Notes: generated from the sequence alone by a model not told the origin. Positions 45,492 through 57,565 are shown, counted from the stretch's first letter. The stretch: 64,000 nt of DNA from Coenobita brevimanus (GCA_032717465.1 CM064657.1:20184232-20248231), one strand, 5' to 3'. Program-made: numbers and translations.

Positions 45492-46900
45492 CTATACACA
45501 AAAATCCTTCAACTTATCAGGTCTTCTTCTCTGCCGCTTCTGATGATGTCCTTGCTCTTTCAAACAGTCCACTCTTCCTGGAAGGTCTTGTTCCTCTTCC
45601 TGATTTGCCTCTTGTCTTGGGAAACTGTCACCATCCTCTTGCACCTCAGCTCCTTGGTCCTCCTCAACATCCTCGGCTGTGGGTGAGCACAATTCTTCAG
45701 AGATGTCCCAGCTGTACCGTCCTGGCCCATGGTACTGCCACAGACGATTCACATGTACCACCTTTGGGCGAGACTCCCTGCTTCCCCGAATCCCATACGT
45801 TTCGTCTGACATGTGGTCCAACACAATGTAAGGCCCATCCCATGGTCTTTGCAGCTTCAGCAACTGTCCTTTCTTTTGCTGAGGATTGTATAACCAAGCT
45901 TGGTCACCATCCTTGAAGCTCACCTCACTTCCCTTGGCATCATACTTGCACTTCATCACCTCTCCTGAAGACTTGAGGGCTCCTCGCACTTCATGATGTA
46001 CCTCAGCCAGCCTTTCCTAAAGGTGCTTCGCATAGCTAGTGGTGTCTGTAGGCAGCTCTTCACCAGGTGGTCTTTCTATTAACAAGTCAACAGGTAAACG
46101 TAACTCGTGGCCCAACATCAGGTTTGCAGGGATTTAGCCAGTAGACTCATGGGATGCAGACTAATATGCCATCAGCAAAGCAGGTAATTTCTGGTCTAAT
46201 TCCGTTTGTCCCTCTATGCAGTACCTGGCCAGTTCTTGTCCCAGGATCCAGTTGAATTTCTCCACCATCCCATCTGACTGTGGCCTTAGTAGGGTTGTCC
46301 TGGTCTTCTTGATCCCCAATAACTTGCAGCACTCACGGAACACAGCAGACTCGAAGTTTCTACCCTGGTCTGAATGCAGCTCTTGTGGCATCCCAAAACG
46401 ACAGTAAAACTAGTCAACCAAGACCTGAGCAACAGTCGCAGCCTCTTGACTGAGGATAGCATAGGCTTCTGGCCACTTTGTGAAGTAGACCTTGGCGACA
46501 CGTATATACCAGTTTCCTCTTTCAGCGCATGGCAGAGGTCCAGCAATGTCCACTGCAACTCTTTCCATAGGTGCACCCATTTGGTAAAGCTGAAGAAGAG
46601 CACAACCACGTTTCTTAGGACCCTTCTTGGCACAACACACATCACATGCCCGACACCACTCTTCAACATCCTGGAGCATGCCAATCCAGTAGAACCTCTG
46701 TTGCAGCCAGCTTAGAGTTTTCTTCAGTCCCAGGTGCCCACTAGTTACCTGGTTATGGGACTCATCCAAGATCTCGGACCTCATCTTCTTCAGAACCACC
46801 AGTTGCCAATACTTGCTGAGGCCATCGGGTGTTTCCCACTGACATTCCAGTAGTCCGTTGTTCAAAACAAAGGAGGTCCCACTGACTCCAGTAGCTCTTG
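45492..46900 (-). pseudogene. Gypsy integrase
   Basis: The frame from 46865 carries the zinc domain (HNQVTSGHLGLKKTLSWLQQ to CRACDVC) and the first catalytic region (VAVDIAGPLP). A stop near 46408 precedes the core segment at 46391-46161 (ELHSDQGRNFESAVF, RPQSDGMVEKFN). Further stops lie between 46161 and 46020. The C-terminal part at 45989-45492 has a GPY/F module (PWDGPYIVLDHMSDETYGI) and an acidic tail. All pieces share one frame, so the breaks are stops rather than shifts. Integrase follows RNase H here, the usual Ty3/Gypsy order and unlike the element at 10.5 kb. Confidence 0.88.
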
Positions 46901-46977
46901 GTTGCAGGGCTTAACCTGGAAACATCTTCCCAAGATGGTCGCACTGTACTCTGCTGCAGCCACTCTAGCACTAGTTG

Positions 46978-48500
46978 TTAATCTGCATCCTCCATCTGCA
47001 TCCTCTTCAGGTCTTCTTCATCTGACGTTGGCCCTGTCACCGCAGTACAGCTGCATTTCTTAGTATGATCTTCCTTTTTACTACACTGCCGGCACCCTGG
47101 ATCACAAGGCCGATGACGCAGGCTGTCAACATTGCCATGTACCCGCCAATGTACCCACCCAGGACGGTACTGCACCTCATAATTGTGCTGGTCTAGCTTC
47201 CCAAGCCAGCTTCCCAGTTGTCTTTCTGGATTCTTTAGCATTTTCAGCCACTTGAGTGCTGCATGGTCCATCCTGATGAAGAAGTAGGACCTATACAAGT
47301 AGAGATGGAAGAAATCAAGGTCCTTCATCACTGCCAAGAGCTCCTTATGGGTTACACAGTAGTTCTGCTCCAGTGGGCTGAGCTTCTTGCTGTAATATGC
47401 CACCACATACTCCTTGTCATCCTTCTTCTGTGACAGGACTCCATCAATACCATGGTCACTAAAGTCGCAACCCAAGATGAATGGCTGATTCTGGTCTGGG
47501 TATGACAATACTGGAGAGCTTGCCAACACATGCTTGAGTTTGTCGAAGGCTTTCTGAGTCTGCTGTCCATGCAAACTTCTGCCTTTTCCAGCTTATGAAG
47601 AGGAGCAGCTATCGTTGCAAAGCCTTTCACAAAACGTCGATAGTAGGTGCACAAGCCCAGGAAACTCTGTAGCTCTTTCATACAAGTTGGAGCCGGACAG
47701 TTTTCCACAGCTGCCACTTTCTCTGGGTCAGAACAGATGCTGCCTCGCCTACAATGTGTCCCAGGTACTTTACTTCCTTCTGAAACAAGTAGCACTTCCT
47801 GGGGTTCAGCTTGAGATGTGCTCACAGATCCTGTTGAACACCTCTGACAGCCTTTCCAATTCCTGGTCGAAAGTCCGTCCAAACACAAGTACATCGTCCA
47901 GATAGATGAGAGCTGTCTGCCAGTGCAGGCCTTCCAGTACACGATCCATTAGATGCTCAAAAGTAGCTGGGGCATTGCATAGGCCAAATGGCATCACTTT
48001 AAACTGCCATAAACCCTGCCCATATGAAAAGGCTGTCTTCTCTTCTCTTTGTCTTTCTCTGCAACCTTGACCTGGTGGTATCCTGCCTTCATGTCTAGGG
48101 TGGAGCACCATTTAGGACCTGACAGAGCATCCAGGGTGTCATCAGTTCTTGGCAGGGGTATGCATCCTTCACTGTCACTTCATTCAGGACTCAATAATCT
48201 ATATAGCACGTTATTGAACCATCCTTTTTCCTTACCAGTATAACTGCTGATGCCCAAGGACTGCTGGGCTTTTCTATTACTCCTTGACTTTGGAGATTCT
48301 CCATCACCTTCCCCTTTTCTTGTCGTTGGGCTGGTGCCATCCTCCGCGCTGGCTGTTTAATCGGGTGGTGATCCCTGGTGTTTATACTAGGCTCCACGAG
48401 ATCAGTGCACCCCAGGTCTAGGTTTCCCATGGAAAAGACATCAGCAAATTCTGTCAGCAGCTGCCTCAACCTCAGCACTTGTGAACCATCCAGGCATTGG
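46978..48500 (-). pseudogene. Gypsy reverse transcriptase and RNase H
   Basis: RT pieces are 48478-48191 (FADVFSMGNLDLGCTDLVEP, GVIEKPSSPWASAVILVRKK, then a stop after CYIDY) and 48111-47806 (FGLCNAPATFEHLMDRVL, catalytic YLDD encoded at 47893-47904). The thumb (ELQSFLGLCTYYRRFVKGF) is in another frame near 47650. RNase H is at 47574-46978: PFILGCDFSDHGIDGVLSQ, VAYYSKKLSPLEQNY, MDHAALKWL, EVQYRPGW. At least three frame changes separate these segments. RT copies the RNA and RNase H removes it. Confidence 0.9.
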
Positions 48501-48590
48501 GAACTCCTTGAGAAAAGGTCTTTTAAGTGCTCTGGCAGTTACCCATCTTCTTTTACTACACTCCATTTACAGGCCTTCCTCTGGTGCCAC

Positions 48591-49181
48591 TCAGGCACAG
48601 TCCCAGAATTTCTCCCTCGTTGATCTTCTGTGGCTCACAAGAGAAACTGGCCATTGATTTGGGGGTATCACTGTACTGCGGAGCACCCTCCTCTCGCCAC
48701 CAGAACTGGTACGTTTCACTGCCCTGATGGGAACCGACCTTCCTTGAACCTTCAGCTTCGTGGAGCAGAAGTCCAGCTCACATCCCAATGACATCAGATA
48801 GTGCAGACCCAGAAAGCAAGGATTCTCCATATTAGCCACATAGATTGGTAGAGTAGCCTCTTGCCCTGCCACTTCAGTCCAGACATGCAAGGGCAGTTCT
48901 GTGCAGTGCCCAGTTACACCACACAGTTGTTCTGATGACTCAGGCAGATACCGATGATGTAACACATCGGGCCTCACAAAAGTCTGCTCTGAGGCCGAAT
49001 CAGTCACCAGGGAACACTTCTTTTCGTCCATCCTTCTGTCTGTTTGCACATTGTCGATTGCCGTTCTCTTGCATCTTCTTGGTGGTGGGGTGACTTGGGA
49101 AAAGCTGGTTGATGGTTCCCCCTTATCACCAGCCTCCACTAGTTTTTCGCTTCTTTCTGGTCTTCTGCAGCCTTCTTCTTG
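48591..49181 (-). pseudogene. Gypsy protease region, -1 frame relative to gag
   Basis: The frame is open from about 49181, overlapping the end of gag by roughly 43 bases in the -1 frame. There is no ATG at its head; the first possible start at 49139 is GTG. The aspartic site reads LVTDSASEQTF, so the usual DTG or DSG is DSA (Asp47 if counted from 49139). Later motifs are TLPIYVANM (flap-like) and CFLGLHYLMSLGCELDF (the conserved hydrophobic-Gly segment). The protease would cut Gag-Pol. It is joined to RT through a further frame break near 48590. Confidence 0.78.
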
Positions 49182-49525
49182 TCATTCTTTTTCTTCTTCG
49201 GACACTCAGAACTGATTTGTCCCACCTCACTACATGTCCAACACGCTTTCGTTACAAGTGAAGATTTCCTAGCATTGCTCTGTTCTCGCTTTTCCTTCCA
49301 TTTGTGACAATCCTCCTTCTTGTGTCCCAGCTTCCCACAGAACCAGCAACCTCCACTGGTCTTCTCCTGTTCCCTCTTCCACTTGTAGCAGTCCACTTTT
49401 CTGTGTCCTGGCATTTCACAGTACCAGCAACTTCCCTCAATTTTTTCCTTTTCACCTACCTGCCCCTTTCTTGCGTTATGACCTGTCTGAAAAGTGGACG
49501 TACTGGACCTGATGATAGGACTCAA
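49139..49525 (-). CDS. Gypsy gag C terminus with three tandem zinc knuckles
   Basis: The frame holds three CX2CX4HX4C-type boxes: CWYCEMPGHRKVDC, CWFCGKLGHKKEDC and CWTCSEVGQISSEC. The third has Gln in the histidine position. All share CWxC and similar spacing, so they look like internal duplications. The tail is Lys-rich and ends GCG AAA AAC TAG at 49139. The knuckles would bind element RNA. The native gag start is far upstream (50742), and frame breaks lie between, so this is the tail of a broken gene. Confidence 0.85.
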   Translation of the reverse strand: MSPIIRSSTSTFQTGHNARKGQVGEKEKIEGSCWYCEMPGHRKVDCYKWKREQEKTSGGCWFCGKLGHKKEDCHKWKEKREQSNARKSSLVTKACWTCSEVGQISSECPKKKKNDKKKAAEDQKEAKN

Positions 49526-49588
49526 ACTCTAGAGCCCTGGCATGTACTTCTTGCATGCTTCTGGGTTGTGCCTGCTTCACTTGCACTT

Positions 49589-50742
49589 TCAATTCTGCTC
49601 TGTAAGAGTATCGATGAACTTGTCCCTCAGAAGAATAGCCAACAGGTTAGGCACAGCTCCAGGGTATGCCTTATATGCCATACTCTCCAGATCATGCACA
49701 AGCTGTTGTAGGAATTCTCCTTGAGCCCTTACACAGCTCCGGAATCTTACTTTGTAAACTTCAGTCTGGTACATGGCCCCATATCTGTGCTCCAGCACTT
49801 CTAGAAGGGACTGATAACTGTTCCTATCCAACATTGACATCTGGCCCAGAATTTCCATTGCGGCACCCTTAAGGCTAGTAGCAAGCTGGACTGCCCTCTG
49901 CCTATCATCCCAACAATTCTGATCTGCAAGTAACTCAAACTATGTGCGGTAAGCTTCCTAAGATACTCTACCATCAGATTCCTGAGGTTCTTTCTAATTG
50001 GACCCCCATTATAGCCATGCACTTCACTGTTTTGGGGCCTAAAAACTGGGGCATCATAATTAAGGCCAGAACTTAAATCTCCTACAGTCTGATTATTCAA
50101 CCCTTTAATGCTACCTTTAGATGCTTGGGATCCATCAAGATTCAGCATACGCTGTCCAATCCTTTCATGTACTCCCTGTACACTAATCTGAGGCTCGGCA
50201 GTACAATATTTCTCTACAGCCTCAATTTTCTCACTAATTATCTTCACATTGTCAGCTACATGTTGTCTGCACTCTGCCACTATTTCCTCACTAACTATCT
50301 TCAACTGGTTGTCTACATGTTGTTTGCACTTGGTCACATTATTGCTTACCTCATACTTCTGCTGCATTAGCTTAGTGTATACCTCCTCCTTCAATTGTTC
50401 CTCTTCTTCCTTCATTTCCCCCATGAAAGCATCTAGCTGTCCTTGCTTTCTCAGTTGTAATTCCCTCTGTTGCTACTGTAATGCCTCTAGAAGTTGATCA
50501 TATCGTTCTTTTTGTTCTTCATTCTGTGCCTGCAATTGTTGTTTGATTTCGTTCCAGAGCATTTTCTGTTCTTCATTCTGTGCTTATAGTTGAATGCTTT
50601 GTGTTTGTATTTGTTCTTTGAGTTTTTTCTTTTGTGCCTGTAATTGTCCACTTTTGGCCTGTAATAGCTTCACAATTGTCACAAGGGACGTTTCCTTCTC
50701 CTGCCCAGCTTGAGACCTTGTCTGCACACCTTCTGCTTCCAT
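49589..50742 (-). pseudogene. Gypsy gag N-terminal and capsid-like region
   Basis: The start is taken at ATG 50742 (MEAEGVQTRSQAG), shortly after the primer site; the ORF extends upstream only through LTR/primer sequence. A long coiled-coil stretch rich in Gln, Lys and Glu follows, interrupted by stops at about 50584 and 50475, and is continued at 50424 (MGEMKEEEEQLKEEVYTKL). A frame change near 49940 leads to the capsid-like part at 49858-49589 (MEILGQMSMLDRNSYQSLLE, LEHRYGAMYQTEVYKVRF). Gag would assemble particles. It is broken at several points. Confidence 0.8.
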
Positions 50743-50775
50743 GTTGAAGGTTAGACTCACTGCAGCACTTAATAA

Positions 50776-50792
50776 TCCCACTCCTGACACCA
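50776..50792 (-). other. Primer binding site, tRNA-Leu type
   Basis: On the minus strand TGGTGTCAGGAGTGGGA lies two bases after the 5' LTR end. It is the complement of the 3' end of animal tRNA-Leu (CAG-type) including CCA (TCCCACTCCTGACACCA), recalled from known tRNA sequence. Confidence 0.85.
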
Positions 50793-50793
50793 G

Positions 50794-51596
50794 TGATACG
50801 TCTCCGTGTCCCACACTGCCACAGGCTCCAACAGCAGTATTACAGTATAGGAAGGACGTTGCCAAATGAGTTATTCTTCCTATGGTCAGCCTTTAGGTAT
50901 ACAGTACGCAAGATCAGCTGAGGCATTGTAAATAAACACTGGCTTCTTAAGTGCACTTTCTTTATTTTCTAAAAAACTACACTTAATGCTTTCCAACTTC
51001 ACTTCATTGATTTCACAAGCACTGGAGTTATACAAACTTTGCTAACTGCAGTTACACTTAATGCCTGACAACACTTTATTGTTTTACACAAGTACCGAAA
51101 ATAAACTTCACTAACTGTAATTACACTTAATGCTTGCCAGCAACACTTCACAAACTTCACTAACAGCACTACTCTGACACTGCACTACACTCAAACTGAA
51201 CTGAAAACCGATTGAACCTGAACTAGTCTCTTCCTCATCCTTATATAACCTTCCTTGCTTCTCCAACATTCTAGAAGGTACTGGTCCTGAACCTGTCCCC
51301 AGCAACTACAGTTACCAATTCGGAGACAACCAAAACATGCAAGAGTTTTCTTCATTACATAACACTGTAAATTATTTACCATAATGACTGAACTTACATA
51401 ATTAACAAGCAATCACATGAATAAAATATTATAAAGAAAAAGAGGAGAAAAATTAATGCATAACTTACGGAATAACTACACTCACAAACAGCAGTCAAAC
51501 TGGCAACTCACTCGTACCGGAATCAGGCTACCGTAAACATAGGGTAACATCGAGAAGCTCCTCGCTACGTAACTGGTAAAACCTCGCTTCTTGACA
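50794..51596 (-). repeat. 5' LTR of the minus-strand gypsy
   Basis: The LTR is 803 bp, begins TGTCAAGAAGCGAGG on the minus strand and ends GACGTATCA before the primer site. It carries many point differences and several indels relative to the 3' LTR, more than between the LTRs at 10.5 and 16 kb. Confidence 0.92.
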
Positions 51597-51874
51597 GTAC
51601 CATTGTCCCATCAGGAGCATAGGATCCTGGGTCTAAGCTACCTAGACCATACATTTGTAGCAAAAATGATAGTCGATAGTCGCTCTGCCCTGAGTGGAAG
51701 TATGTGAGCAAGAAACCTCAGCTATCCTTTATATTTGATTCAGTACTTTTATCAGCCACATCCGGTTGGAGTACAGTGACGAACTAGACCACGAGTTTGT
51801 TTACCATCCTGGCAGTACATAGTTTCCTGGGTAATTTGGACATTGAAACTACTTTGTATTACTTGTAAACTGGT
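51597..51874. other. Unassigned DNA
   Basis: I see no gene or known repeat between the LTR and the RTE-like copy. Confidence 0.5.
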
Positions 51875-54175
51875 AGGTGAAGTGTTGGATGCAAGACTGT
51901 GGAGAGGGTGGGGGAATGGAATCTCGGACCATCACTTAGTGATGGCCACGGTATAGCTGCAAAGAAAATGGTTGAAGAGACGAAGGGATAGGCAGGAGGA
52001 AACAGCTCCTGTGAGAAGAGTGGAGAAGTTGCAAGATAGTGAGAAAATGGCAGAGTATAAGAGCATAGTGGAAGAAGGAATGGGCAGGTATGAGTTACAG
52101 CAGATGGAAGGGGTGAAAGACGTATGTAAGATATTCATGGAAGAGATAGGCACAGCGTGTGAGGTGGTTTGTGGAGTGAGGAGGAAATGCAGGGATGTGC
52201 AAGGGACAACATGGTGGAATGGTGAGGTGAAACGAGCTGTGGAACAAAAGAAGAAGGCATATAATGAATGGCTAGCGAGTAGAGATAGGGGAGAAGAGGA
52301 GAGAGAGGTATATTGAGCAGGAGAAGGGAGGTGAAGAGACTGGTGAAGGAGAGTAAGAAGAAAGTGGATGAAGAGTTTGGGAGGAATCTGAGTGTTAAGT
52401 GGAGGGAGAGTAAGAAATTGTTTTGGAAGGAGGTAAAGAAAGTAAGGCAGTGTGAAAGGGGAAATAGCAGGGGAGTGAAAGATAGGAATAATAGATTGTT
52501 GGCGGAGAAGAGACAGAAATTGAGGAGATGGAAGGAGCACTTTGAGGATTTGTTGAATGCAGAGAGTGAAAGCAGTGCGAGTAAAAGTGGTTGGAGAATG
52601 GCTGGGAGAAGAAATGAGAGGAAGGAGGAAGAGATCAGTAGGGCAGAAATAGTGGTAGCAATAAAGAAGATCAAGATGGGAAAGGCCCCAGGAATTGATG
52701 AAGTGTGTGGTGAAATGCTGAGGTATGGGGATGAGGTTGTTGTGGAGTGAATATGGAAGTTGTGTAGTTTGGCTTGGGAAGAGGGAAGGGTTCCAGAGGA
52801 CTGGAAATCAGGTATAATTGTTCCTTTATACAAAGGAAAAAGGGAGAGAGAAGTATGTGGTAACCATAGGGGTATTTGCCTTCTTAGTGTGACTGGAAAA
52901 ATATATGGTAGAATACTCATGGACAGGGTTAGGCATATGACAGAAGAGCTAGTTGGTGAAGAACAAAGGGGATTTGGGAAGGGAAAAGGGTGTGTAGATC
53001 AGATATTTGTTCTAAGACGTTTAGTGGAGAAGTGTCTAGAGAAAGGATAGAAAATGTATGCTGCCTTCATGGACTTGGAGAAAGCTTATTACGGAATAGA
53101 TAGGCAAGGTATGTGGAAGGTATTAAGAATATATGGAGTGGAGGGGAAATTGTTGGGTGCTGTGAAGAGTATGTACCAAGGAGCTAGGGCTACGGTGCGA
53201 GTGGATGGTGAGCTGAGTGAGTTCTTTGATCTCAGTGTGGGACAGAAATAGGGTTGTGTGATGTCTCCATGGCTGTTTAATATATACATGGATGGGGTTG
53301 TAAAGGAGGTGCAAGGTAGGGCGGTGGATGTGGGGGTGGCTTTAATGAATGAGGATGAGATTTGAAAGATTCCGGTGTTGCTGACTGCTGATGATACAGT
53401 ATTGTTGAGTGAAGATGAATGGGAGTTGCAATGTTTGATGAATAAATTTGGGACAGTGTGTAGGAAGAGGAATCTGAAAGTTAATGTAAACAAGAGTAAA
53501 GTTATGGTGTTTGAGAAGAATGACGTCACAGAATGTACAGCGAGGTTGGATGGTGAGGATATGGAGAATGTGAGTGCATTCAAGTACGTGGGTAGTGTGA
53601 TAAGTATGGATGGAACTTTTGGGGATGAAGTGCTTGAAAGGGTACAGCAGGGAAGGAAGGTTGTTGGTTCAGAAAGCAGTGATGAGAAATAGGGAGGTGA
53701 GTATGGAAGTTAAGAAGTCGCTGCATGATAGTATTGTGCTCCCTACCCTGACATATGGAAGCGAGGCATGGACCTTGCAAGAGGGGAACAAGTCAAGAGT
53801 GAGAGCAGTGGAAATGAGTTACTTGACAGGACCATGTGGAGTGACATGGAGGGACGGGTTGACGAATGAAGAAGTGAAGGAAGTTGTGGGATGGATGTGG
53901 ATGTGGTTGAGAAGATTAGGAGAAATACACTGAGGTGGTTTGGACATGTGGTGAGAATGGAGATTGAAAGACTGACTAAGAGTGTGTATGTAGGTGAGGC
54001 GGAGGGAGGGAGAGGGAGGGGAAGATCGAGGATGAGGTGGAGGGATGGAGTTGAGAGGTTTATGAGGGAAGGGGGAGTGAGTTGGAGGGAGGGTAGTCAA
54101 GTGGTGGGTAACATAGCAACTTGGAGGCGTATTGTCTGCTGCCACTCTTTGCGGGATTAGGGCGTCGGGCTATAG
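51875..54175 (+). pseudogene. RTE-like LINE (family B), copy 2, 5'-truncated
   Basis: It starts in the last part of the endonuclease (LDARLWRGWGNGISDHHLV near 51885, which includes the SDH motif). A stop follows near 51955. Then come EKLQDSEKMAEYKSIVEEG, CGVRRKCRDVQGTTWWN and a stop/frame change near 52315. RT pieces in several frames are KKIKMGKAPGIDEVCGEML, IIVPLYKGKRE, AFMDLEKAYYGIDR, a stop in QK-GCVMSPW near 53250, catalytic TADDTVLL near 53385 (normally FADD), KYVGSVISMDG, WTLQEGNKSRVRAVEMSYL and NTLRWFGHVVRM. The end HSLRD is followed by GGGCGTCGGGCTATAGATAG. Confidence 0.9.
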
Positions 54176-54192
54176 ATAGATAGATAGAGAGG
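54172..54192. repeat. (TAGA)n tail of RTE-like copy 2
   Basis: It directly follows GTCGGGCTA, the same junction as at 38816 in copy 1. Confidence 0.88.
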
Positions 54193-54634
54193 AATGTTTG
54201 GCTATATCACTCTGCACTCTGAGTCGGCAATTTCTCTTTCATGCTACAAGAATCGACCCATCCTCACTTAACGAGACACGGTCGTATACTTCAACATCTG
54301 ACTGCTAAACCAGTCCTGAATTTTTGGCAGTAATTTATGAAGCACGTGAATCTATAACATGTTTGGCTTCTGTTCATTGTTGGTTGCGCTCTGTAATGTG
54401 TGAGGCAGTAATTATATACATTAAGTAACCACAGGCACTTCATAAACATATGTCTGAAGTTAGGTGTTTCCTTTCTCTTCACGGTACAAGGTTTAAATAT
54501 ACAACCATTAGGAGAAAGATAATGTGACGTATGGACTGGTATGTGTGTGTGATGGTGTGTATCCTACAATATGAGGTATTTGTGGTGCGAGGGATGTGTT
54601 TCTGTTGTGTGCAAGTTGTGTCGATTGATGCATG

Positions 54635-54637
<3 letters not shown>
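54193..54637. other. Unassigned DNA
   Basis: No gene is recognised. The frame at 54482-54291 (minus) shows no family features. Confidence 0.5.
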
Positions 54638-54698
<61 letters not shown>

Positions 54699-55146
54699 TT
54701 GAGTTATATTGTTTGATATGGACGGTGAAATACAAGGTGTGTGAATAGTGTACTGTGATTTTCAAGCCTTGTCAGATGTTTGGTCAGTGAATTAAATATT
54801 AGGGATGGTGATCACGGTGGTATGCCGTATGCACTGAGACAGGAGATGCAAGTATAGGGTGCCTTGGATGGTGCATGAGACGTGTGCAATGCGTGAGTTG
54901 CTATAGTGCATGAGGTGGGGTGTGATGTGTGGGATGCTTGTGTGTGAATAGATATATGTGATTTCTGAGATGTGCTGACTGTTGTGGTATGTGTATTGGT
55001 GTATGGGATGCGTATACGAAGTGTCTGGACTGGTGAATGAGGTATAAATGGCGTGTGGGGTGTTTCGGTTATGTCTGATGCATGTGTTGGGTATGTGATA
55101 TATGTGACCTGGTGTGAAATTTATGCAATATGGTGTTGGGAAAATG

Positions 55147-55210
<64 letters not shown>

Positions 55211-55227
55211 TGTGTGTGTGTGTGTGA
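54638..55227. repeat. (GT)n microsatellites around TG-rich low-complexity DNA
   Basis: GT covers 54638-54697 and 55150-55227. The 450 bases between are rich in ATGTGTG, GGTGTG and GATGC words without a fixed period. Frames across them are compositional artefacts. Confidence 0.85.
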
Positions 55228-57565
55228 TCTTACCTGATTGTATCTTTACAGTAATGAGTCAAGCTCGTACTGTCCCGTGTATTAAACCATTTTTTATGAA
55301 TAGTTTTGGCACACTACTTCATTGGGTAGTGCATTCCACTGATCAATTCCCCTATTTGGGAAACTGAATTTCCTTACGTCTTTATCACCTCTCTTTTTTT
55401 TTTTTTTTTGCAGTTTTTTGCAATGTCCTCTTGCTGATGCTTCACCAAATGATATATAATCATTTATGTCTATTTTCTCTTTCCCTGAGATGCATTTATA
55501 TAGCATAATCATGACTTCCCTTCACCTTCTTTCCTGCAGCGTTAGTAGATTCAATCCTTCCAGTCTTTCTCCATTCTTAGATCCCTTAAGCTTGGTACCC
55601 ATCTTGTAGCGGCCCTCTGTACTTTTCCAATCTTATTTATGTGTTTTTTGAGAAGAGGATTCCGGACTGCTGATGCATATTCCAGGGTTGGTCTGACGAA
55701 TGATGTTATCTTCCTCAGCATATCTTCATTTATATATGTGAATGCTATTCTCATATTAGCAAGCAATGTATACATGTTTCGTACCTTATCACTGATGTGA
55801 TCATCTGGAGACAGTCTGTTATTGATAATTTCTCCTAGGTCCTCCTTTTCTGATATGTTTAGGGTTGATCTTCCCAACTTATAATCCGAATCCGGTCTTT
55901 TCTCACTTTCACCAAATTTAATTACATGACACTTATCCACATTAAATTCTATTTGCCATTTATTGCTCCATTCATGAAGCTTGTTCAATTCCTCTTGCAG
56001 CTCTTTGCAAGAATCTATGTTAGTAATTTTTCTTTGAATTTGTGCATCATCCGCAAACATATGTAGTTAGCTTCCATTTCCAATGTTACTGTCAATGTCA
56101 TTTATATATACTAAAAAAATAATTGGTGCCAGCACTGAGCCCTGCAGCACTCCGCTGGTCACTTCCCTCCATGATGAGTAATTTCCCCTTAATATTGTTC
56201 TCATTTCCCTTTTTCTAAGAAAATCCTGCATCCAACAGTGACGATTGCCTTGGATGCCTCCTTGATGATACAGTTTCCATTAAAGTCTTTGGTGCGGTAC
56301 TCTGTCAAATGCTTTCTTGAAATCTAAATAGGTACTGTCCACCCATTCTTCTCTTTTCTGTAATGTTTTTGTAACTATCATAATAGCTTAAAAGATTAGT
56401 AACGCATGATTTTCCCTTCCTAAAACCGAACTGCCTCTCTGTTATCATACCGTGTTCTTCCCTTATCAGCTTTTCTAGTATCTTACATACAACACTGGTC
56501 AGTGATACTGGTCGGTAGTTGAGTGGATCCTGTCTATTCCCTTTCTTGAATAGGGGAACATTGTTTGCTTTCTTCCAAATGTCAGGTAGTTTACCTTGAC
56601 CTAAGGATTCCTTAAATATTAAGTACAATGGTCTGCTTAGCTCTTCTGCACATTTACGTAACACCCAACCTGAAATCCCGTCAGGACCATTTGTTTTTCC
56701 TGTGTCCAATTTACGTAATTCTTCCTGTAATTCTTTTTCTGATTTTCGTATATCTGGTAATACATGTGGGCATGCATAATCCATATCATTTCTCACAAAA
56801 TTTCTTTCTTTTGTAAAAACTGATTGGAAGTTTTTATTTAGTACATCTCAAATATCTTTTTCATTTATGTAGATGATTCCCTTAACCGTAATGGATTGTA
56901 TTTTATCTTTGACTTTGGTTTTACTTCGGATGTAGCTGTAAAACAGCTTGGGTTGATCACTACTTTTATTTACAATGTCCTCCTCAAACTGTCTCTGAGC
57001 CTCCCACCTTATCTTTGTATAACCATTTCTTGCCTGTTTATAGTTGTTATATGCCCTCTCACTATTGTGTCTTCTGTATCTATTCCACAGCAGATCTCTT
57101 TTTTCTTTTGCTTTTTTACACTGTATTAAACCATTTCTTTATTTTCATTTCTGTTGCTTTGTGCTGCGAGATATAATTTTGGACTCCTGTTTCATAAAGA
57201 TCACAGAATTTTCTATACATACTGTAATATATAAATCTTGTCCTCTAAATTATTTTTCCCAATCTATTTCAAAGAAGTACTTCTTCAGGTCATGATAATT
57301 GCCCTTTTTGTAATTTAGACTCTTTTTATAACTCTCAATGCTGGTAACGTCATATGCAATCCAGAAGGCACAATTTAATACTGCATAATCGCTTTTGCCG
57401 AATGGAGGGTGATATATTATATTGCCAGTTTCAATTTCTTGCCTGGTTAATATTCTGGTGTTTTCCTTTACATGCTGTGTTAGGAAGAATTCCTGCACAA
57501 GATGTAGGAGCTTTTGATCTCAACTGCATTCATGGCTTTTTACATCTAGGGTATTCCATTTTATG
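55228..57565 (-). pseudogene. CR1-like LINE, copy 2, 5'-truncated
   Basis: On the minus strand this copy begins within the endonuclease near 57565, at the codons for WNTLD, immediately after an (AC)n tract. It then shows EFFLTQHVKENTR and KSDYAVLNC (SDH drifted to SDY). RT motifs are LDTGKTNGPDGISGWVLRKC, LNYRPVSLTS, QFGFRKGKSCVTNLLSYYDS, SGVLQGSVLAPI-like near 56150 and catalytic FADD near 56050. The C terminus (RATLEYAS region, GIDQWNALPNE) ends at 55290. Frame changes lie near 57250, 56300, 56060 and 55530, and a run of about 15 T at 55395 adds lysines. The 3' end GGTAAGATC is followed by (AC)n. No ORF1 is present. Confidence 0.9.

Larger units (their letters stand above)
44298..51596 (-). 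mobile_element. Ty3/Gypsy LTR retrotransposon, canonical order, minus strand
   Basis: The LTRs are 51596-50794 (5') and 45073-44298 (3'). They begin TGTYAAGAAGCGAGG, and their 3' ends read GTAACA (3' LTR) and GTATCA (5' LTR). Possible imperfect 4-bp target duplications are ATAC (44294-44297) and GTAC (51597-51600). A perfect tRNA-Leu-type primer site follows the 5' LTR, and a purine tract precedes the 3' LTR. The order on the minus strand is gag, three zinc knuckles, protease, RT (YLDD), RNase H, integrase (zinc domain, core, GPY). A SINE sits between integrase and the 3' LTR. Multiple frame breaks make it inactive, and the LTRs differ in length (803 and 776 bp). Confidence 0.92.
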
